DNA of 48,595 nt. Source: Omphalotus guepiniiformis. Taxonomy: Eukaryota; Basidiomycota; Agaricomycetes; Agaricales; Omphalotaceae. The notes under the pieces are model-generated. The model had not been told where the DNA came from. It worked only from the letters and a program-made list of their open reading frames with translations, and searched no databases. The DNA lies in NCBI GenBank assembly GCA_028554645.1, contig JAQOOI010000010.1, positions 1 through 48,595 on the forward strand, read 5' to 3'. Below are positions 43,391 through 48,595 of this stretch, piece by piece (the stretch's first letter is position 1; every line of letters starts with the position of its first letter). The position numbers and the translations under genes are program-made.

Positions 43391-45770
43391 AGATACCATT
43401 GCGGACAGTACCACTCAATAGCATTCAGACTGCCAAGTACCGCTTGGAAATGATCAGTAATGCTCAGTTACGGCTAGCACTGGGTACCGTTTACTGCGGG
43501 GATAGCCAGGTATCGCTCCGTACCGGTCCCGTGCTTCTCAGTACCGCTCAATAGACAATGGGGTACCACACAATTGTAATCGGTAGCTCAGCAGTCTCGG
43601 TACGGACAGCTACCGCTTACTACCGCTCAGTACTAATCAGTAGCGCTCAATACATGAATTTGCGGTGGGGCTGGTCCCTTCTAGATAATGGGTGATTGCT
43701 GTGTGGTGGTCGAGCATTGAGCACGAGCACTTCATAGTCTACACACGAAACCCCAGAATATTCAGAGGCATATTACTTCCATTGCACAGTGAACAGGATG
43801 ATCTTTATCTTTTCCGCTTCCTCAGGCTGGAACGGGGCTGGAAGTCACCTTCTTTTAGTAAGACCGTAATACAGGGACCGGCACTCTTCACACGGACCCG
43901 TCACCCTCAATAAGCGCTCCAATACTAATCAGTAGCGCTAATCAGTAGCGCTCAGCAGTCTCGGTACGTACAGCTACCGTTGACTACCGCTCAGTGCCGG
44001 TTCGTACAGGGCCGTACAGATCAGTGGCATTCAGCGGCACTCAAAAAGAACCACGATTAACTTGCATTAGGAGCCAGGTCCCCCACTGCACGATGGGTAT
44101 TCACAGTACAGTGCCCATACCAATGTATACCTAGAGATCCCAGAGTCAGTGACTAAGAGTGCCATGGAGTTGTGAATCTCGATACCACTTTAAAGTTTTG
44201 GACAGACCCTTCCTGTTGGAATCTGTACCTTGGCTTAGATTGGAGAGAAACAGTATCTAGTTTTGATGTCTTTATTGATGCTGAGGAGACTCGGAAAAGG
44301 GATTAAATCCTGATATCTTGTTAGCTGGAGTAGAACCACCTGGAGGCATTCATGGCTGCATAAATTGGAACATAGACACCTTTACTCTATACACCTACTT
44401 TGATACTTACTCTGTAGAAAGTGTACGAGTTCAAAAAAGTTTACACTGGCACTGAGGCTACCATATATCATGATATCAGGTAACTTGGCGTGTTTTTTAC
44501 CCAGTAATATCTTTGAATGTTATACATATATGGAGGTACACTATGTCTGATTGTAATCTGAGGGGTAAAAGTGCGTAAAAGTGAAGAAAGCGATTTTGAA
44601 TACGAAACCCCAGGCCCACGTACATATGTACTCGTTAAGACCGGTCCAGACCGAGCTGCAGCGCTTCACACGGTGGCTGTGCCAACAGATTTTGGGTATA
44701 CTAATCAGTAGCGCTAATCGGTAGCGCTCAGTACTAATATTCAATGCTAGCGCTCAGCAGTCCAGCTACCGTTGACTTACCGCCCAGTGCCGGTCCGTAC
44801 AGGTCCGTACTTGGTCAGTGGCACTCGGTGGGGGCTCAAAAAAAAATCAGTATAAGCGCTCAGCGGCAACTTGTGTCTTCAGAGGAAAACACCCGTGGTC
44901 TCATGCCTTTGCTGACATTAATTGAGTAGTGAAATGGACGGGTGAATGACAAAGTATCTCATTGGCGTGGTTTCTTGTTACTCTTGTTACAATTGCTGAT
45001 ACATTTCAAGTTTGGTGTACGATAGCATCTCCTGTGCGTCGGGTCCTTACCAAGTTGGGAAAATGGTGATCAGTGACAGGTGTAGTCTTGTGCATTTCAA
45101 CCTCCTCCTTATGTGTTTTTCTGATACAACTGAAATTACTATATTGTGTGTACTCCAGCATCCGTACTCTTTGTTGCATTCACTGCCCCAGATCTTTTCT
45201 TTCTCAAGAAAAACAGATGAACAGATAGTTGGTACGATATTGAAGGGGTTTTCTTGCCATAAAGAGATTTGTTTTTTCCTTGCAAAAATAATCAAGTTTT
45301 ATATTGAAAAATAGTATTCTTTCTTTATATATAAGGGGTTGGTGTTTTTTCCAGGTAACAAAATGGGTAATGATTGTCGACCGAAGTGCCCATTAGTAAA
45401 ACCGTGGTTTTGTCTTTCTTCCATAGAAAAGTAGTTCTTCGTCTTTGCATATAAGAAAGAATGTTGTTTATATCTACTTTATCACATAATAATATTCTGT
45501 TGCAATATCCATTATAAGGAGATTTCTTTTGATGGATATTTTTTTACAAAGGAAACAAAAAAAGAGGTGGGGCAGTGATTCTCTTGGACATGTAAAGTAC
45601 TTTCTATTTCACTATGTCGGATCCTATTAACCATCAATATTTTATCCCACTACAAGTCTATGCATACTTTTAAACCCTTGTAGATTCTCATACCTCAGGA
45701 AACTCACTCTGCACATCCTAGTCTGTAAGACCCAATATCTATACCCTAGGCGCTCCAGTCTCTCAGATCC
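43391..45770. other. Degenerate repeats, then AT-rich DNA without genes
   Basis: 43.39-44.05 and 44.70-44.83 kb hold scattered CAGTACCGCTCA-type words. 44.1-44.6 and 45.0-45.6 kb are AT-rich with no supportable ORF or splice structure. Confidence 0.5.
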
Positions 45771-45771
45771 T

Positions 45772-47299
45772 ATGTTGGCCCCTACAAATCCCGTTTTGAC
45801 AGATTGGTTCCCACCGCTTGCAAATAAAACCCGAGGTGGGGGCGTGGGAAGGAAAACACTCTTGTTCTCAAACCACCAAGTGCATACAGGTAAGACTGGT
45901 ATCCTTTGCAGACACCACACTAATCACTTCAACCGTGAAGTCACAAATGCCTCGTCGTAATGCTAATTGCCCTTGAGATCCACTTCTGTTCAGATTGAGG
46001 CTACCTCAGAGTCAAGGCCTACAGGTACAGGTTTTTGATGTGGAGGGTAATGAACAGGACCGGACTGGAGCGGAGAACTTTAGTATAGACAGTACGCCCG
46101 AGAGTACGGCGGGTAGTACTAGTAGACAGTATTTGTTGAAGTGGCTGAAGAACATTGATCAGTACCAGTGCACGGTTTGCTAGAATACCGGCACAGGAGA
46201 AATTACAAGTCTTCGTGGAGGTGCGCTCAAACATTTTGCTGCCAATGGTCATGCACCGACTCGAGTGGTAAGTTGAGTGTCAACTTTGCCACCTACTTGT
46301 GTGGCTCATGGTAACTGAAACTTGCTAGGTGGAATTGTGGTGGGACAGGCCATGTTTTGGGGGGGGGGAAGGGCCACCAAACAATCACAATCCATTGTCG
46401 CGTTTTGTTTTCTCATGTTGTGTTAGTTCATTTTCCCATGCCCCCTGTGTGATTCTCTCTGACTTGCTTTTACAAATAGTGCGAGTGGATATCCACCGGC
46501 TCCTGGGACCACGGGAAAATAATTTTTTTTGGCCACCAACGCCAAGGCTAATTAGAATGATGCCAGTGAGTAACCTTCGGATACACAAAGCAAAGGCGGG
46601 ATCGTGGACGTTTTGAGGAAAAGGAAAGTTGGTGGCGAGGACTTCTTGGACCCCTGGTTTGTGTTGTGTGTTGTTGTTGAAATAATGATGAGGGTGCCAA
46701 TGACATTTTTTTGTGAAGGCTGAGCTCAAGGCAGAGTTTCCGTATAAGCTGTCATGCAGGTCGCCCCATGCGAAACGATTTCAGCTATGAGACCCCTGGA
46801 AAAAAACCTAACCGACTTTGAGGACAAGACTGTTACTGTCTTCCAAGAAACCGTTTCTTTCTTCAATTTCCGCCCGTTTAGGTCCCACGTCAGCACACCC
46901 GTGTCGCCGGTTCTTCTGAACACAATGTTGGATCCTCTGGAAGGATATACATCAGGTCCATGGATGAAAACGAATATTTAATCCACGAACAGGCACGCGG
47001 GAATTGAAATTGAAGTCGCCCTGGCGAACCTTGATGACAAGGAGCATTGTTGGGGGATAGAAGGTGGAAGACATTTCTTGATCGATGCGGAGGTTGCGCG
47101 GAGGTACATTAGAGATTGGGCGCAGGCGTTTAGAATAAGAGTTATGTTGAATTTGTATAGCGGTTGGACGGAGGAAAGGGTACTCTCAGAACTGGCAAAG
47201 GGGGCGAGAAGCACCAGGAGACGGAGGCAGCCGTGGTTGTCGGAAGGATCCTTGTCAGGCAGTGGGGGGCAGGAGCCCGATGGCGGGTTGCTTCCCTGA
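45772..47299 (+). CDS. Candidate multi-exon gene or remnant, unrecognised
   Basis: Several plus-strand pieces look coding but could not all be joined: 45772-45890 (PTNPVLTDWFPPLANKTRGG, ending at GTAAGA); about 46032-46180 (VFDVEGNEQDRTGAENFSID); about 46190-46261 (EKLQVFVEVRSNILLPMVMH, ending at GTAAGT); and about 46990-47299 (GIEIEVALANLDDKEHCWGI; RYIRDWAQAFRIRVMLNLYS). The first, third and fourth are bounded by good splice words. In-frame stops between the second and third pieces, and an unfilled gap at 46.27-46.98 kb, suggest decay or missed exons. No domain is recognised. Confidence 0.35.
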
Positions 47300-47749
47300 C
47301 TACGAATCTGGAAGGTCTCCTATTGGTTGCTGGGAAGGGTCGAGGTACTGGAGGTTCGAGGTGCTGGAAGGGGATCAGGGGACCGTAGGTAACGCCGCAG
47401 ACGCCGTCTAGGTCGAGGGCGAAAGGGAAGAAGAAACATTCACCAAGTATGGTGAAGACGTGTGCTCTTACAACAAACACCCGACAAAAAATGCACACAG
47501 GTCAAGTTGACCTACTTGGCTCCGACATGTACAAGGGTCGTTCTTCATCCCATGGGGAACCCGTTGGATGCACACATGGACATGGACAACGAAAGCGAGT
47601 TTCTCAATGTGATTCCGTTATCAGTTGCCCTATCTTTTCCCTAACTCCATGTCTTCCTACTCTTGATGCTACACTGTGGTGATTTTTCAATCTGCAACGT
47701 TACACCGATATGTAACTTGCCATTTTTCTCCTCCTCTGTCTTCTATCTC

Positions 47750-48245
47750 TGTAATCTTTGTTAAGATTTTTCCAAGCTATATTGAATGCATTGGAGACTA
47801 GATAGCAAACAACAAAGAACTGTGAATGTTGTTGAGGGAAATGAATGAGAACATATACATATTACTGCTCAGAAAGAAGTATGACTTATGTGTGACAACT
47901 CTGCTAGTATAGGGAATTATCTTGAGAGGATTGCTGAGAACTATTACGTAGACGTCTGAGAGTATATAGAACCAGTCACTTTCCGGTTCCAAAGGTGGCA
48001 CAAAAGGTTTAAAGGTGGTATACATGCAAATTGATCGAAAAAGTCGATGCTATCTGACACGGGTGGCAATTTCCTGTTTCTGCTCGACGACACTGCCGAC
48101 ACCACCCCATCCTCAAAATAAAATTCCATTAAATTCAGGTTAAGGGTTTTGAATACAATAGATAAAGTCTATGTACTTGCTCAAGGAATTAGTCTCGGGT
48201 GGAAGACAGGCAAAAATCAAATTGTCGGATCTCAAGCTCTGACCA
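47750..48245. repeat. Dispersed repeat A, long copy 2
   Basis: Aligns by eye with 33865-34365 in the same orientation. It shares CATATTACTGCTCAG, GGAATTATCTTGA-like, GGTGGCACAAAAGG, AAGGTGGTATACAT, GACACCACCCCATCCTCA and AATTCAGGTTAAGGGTT. It is non-coding. Confidence 0.75.
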
Positions 48246-48595
48246 TAGTTACTAACAACTTGCAAAATTAGGACATTTTTTTTGTGCTCTTCCCGTTTAA
48301 TTCTACATTGACAACTTCATCAGTTGATTTCGCCCATTCAATGTGAGATGTGTTGCTCTGAGTTGCGGAGCCTTGGACGTTCCGACAATATTCATATTCA
48401 TTTTTTTGTTCGCAAGACACACTCAGAAATATAGTAGCATGTTTAGACCCCATTCCCAAACATATCACATGAAGCGGACACAAAACTAGTCATATGGTGA
48501 CGAAACACCTTGTGTGTCTTGTGTGCTACACACACTTGGTGGTTAATAGACAATCAAAAACCGCCAGGGTTACCGCTCGGTAATGATCAGGACCG
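48246..48595. other. AT-rich right end
   Basis: No gene was found. The final bases contain ACCGCTCGGTAATGATCAGG, then ACCG, the reverse-complement core of the left array, so another array may begin just beyond the window. Confidence 0.4.

Noticed and set aside
43116..43424. Arg/Ser/Lys-rich minus ORF (SR-like)
   Set aside because: It is the translation of (GACCTC)n repeat blocks.
46385..46729. Minus ORF of 114 codons near 46.5 kb
   Set aside because: No domain and no splice structure. It conflicts with coding-like pieces on the plus strand.

Overview
The window reads as accessory, probably subtelomeric DNA of an agaricomycete (mushroom-forming basidiomycete). About 50 introns of mostly 42-64 nt could be placed by phase-consistent splicing. 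The recognisable families are ones expanded in Agaricomycetes: a Tet/JBP-type 2OG-Fe(II) oxygenase, an OrsD (DUF3505) C2H2 plus RecQ-type helicase, F-box/LRR-like proteins, and Cys6-cluster coiled-coil proteins. C-rich telomere-like tracts (mixed CCCTAA/CCCCTAA) occur at 0.94, 3.3-4.7 and 42.75 kb. No bacterial operon features, tRNA, rRNA or CRISPR array were seen. All exon structures are hand-derived from splice signals and phase. No transcript data were available.

Layout. 0-2.5 kb: a partial coiled-coil reading frame, then mostly non-coding DNA. 2.46-2.83 kb: a compact T5orf172/GIY-YIG gene. 3.16-4.77 kb: a composite tandem array with telomere-like words in each unit. 6.57-15.66 kb: a gene-dense block with an F-box-like gene, a 724-residue protein with an ATP-grasp-like C-terminus, a small gene, a Tet/JBP oxygenase whose stop codon overlaps that of a convergent 401-residue protein, and a C2H2 protein. 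15.66-21.17 kb: that C2H2 gene is head-to-head with a six-exon, 1690-residue OrsD/RecQ helicase, with a perfect inverted repeat in the 151-bp shared promoter. 21.4-25.5 kb: three tandem coiled-coil genes, two with Cys6 clusters. 25.6-32.9 kb: an F-box-like gene, a Cys-rich protein gene, a small acidic/Pro-rich gene and a RING-finger gene, all on the minus strand. 34.0-37.4 kb: a divergent APH-like kinase and partner gene bracketed by two repeat families, with a deleted copy of the pair at 30.6-31.1 kb. 37.6-41.7 kb: another F-box-like gene, two further Cys6 genes (one frameshifted) and a small helical gene. 41.8-48.6 kb: repeat arrays and AT-rich, gene-poor DNA with remnants of one multi-exon gene.

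How they may work together (inference). Several genes suggest nucleic-acid handling: the helicase, its zinc-finger neighbour, a base-oxidising enzyme and a GIY-YIG-type domain. Around them are Cys6 DNA-binding-like proteins and ubiquitin-related proteins (RING, F-box-like). The best candidate for an undescribed unit is the head-to-head helicase/C2H2 pair at 14.18-21.17 kb. A second notable signal is that five introns appear to use GC-AG splicing with the same donor, GCAAGT.
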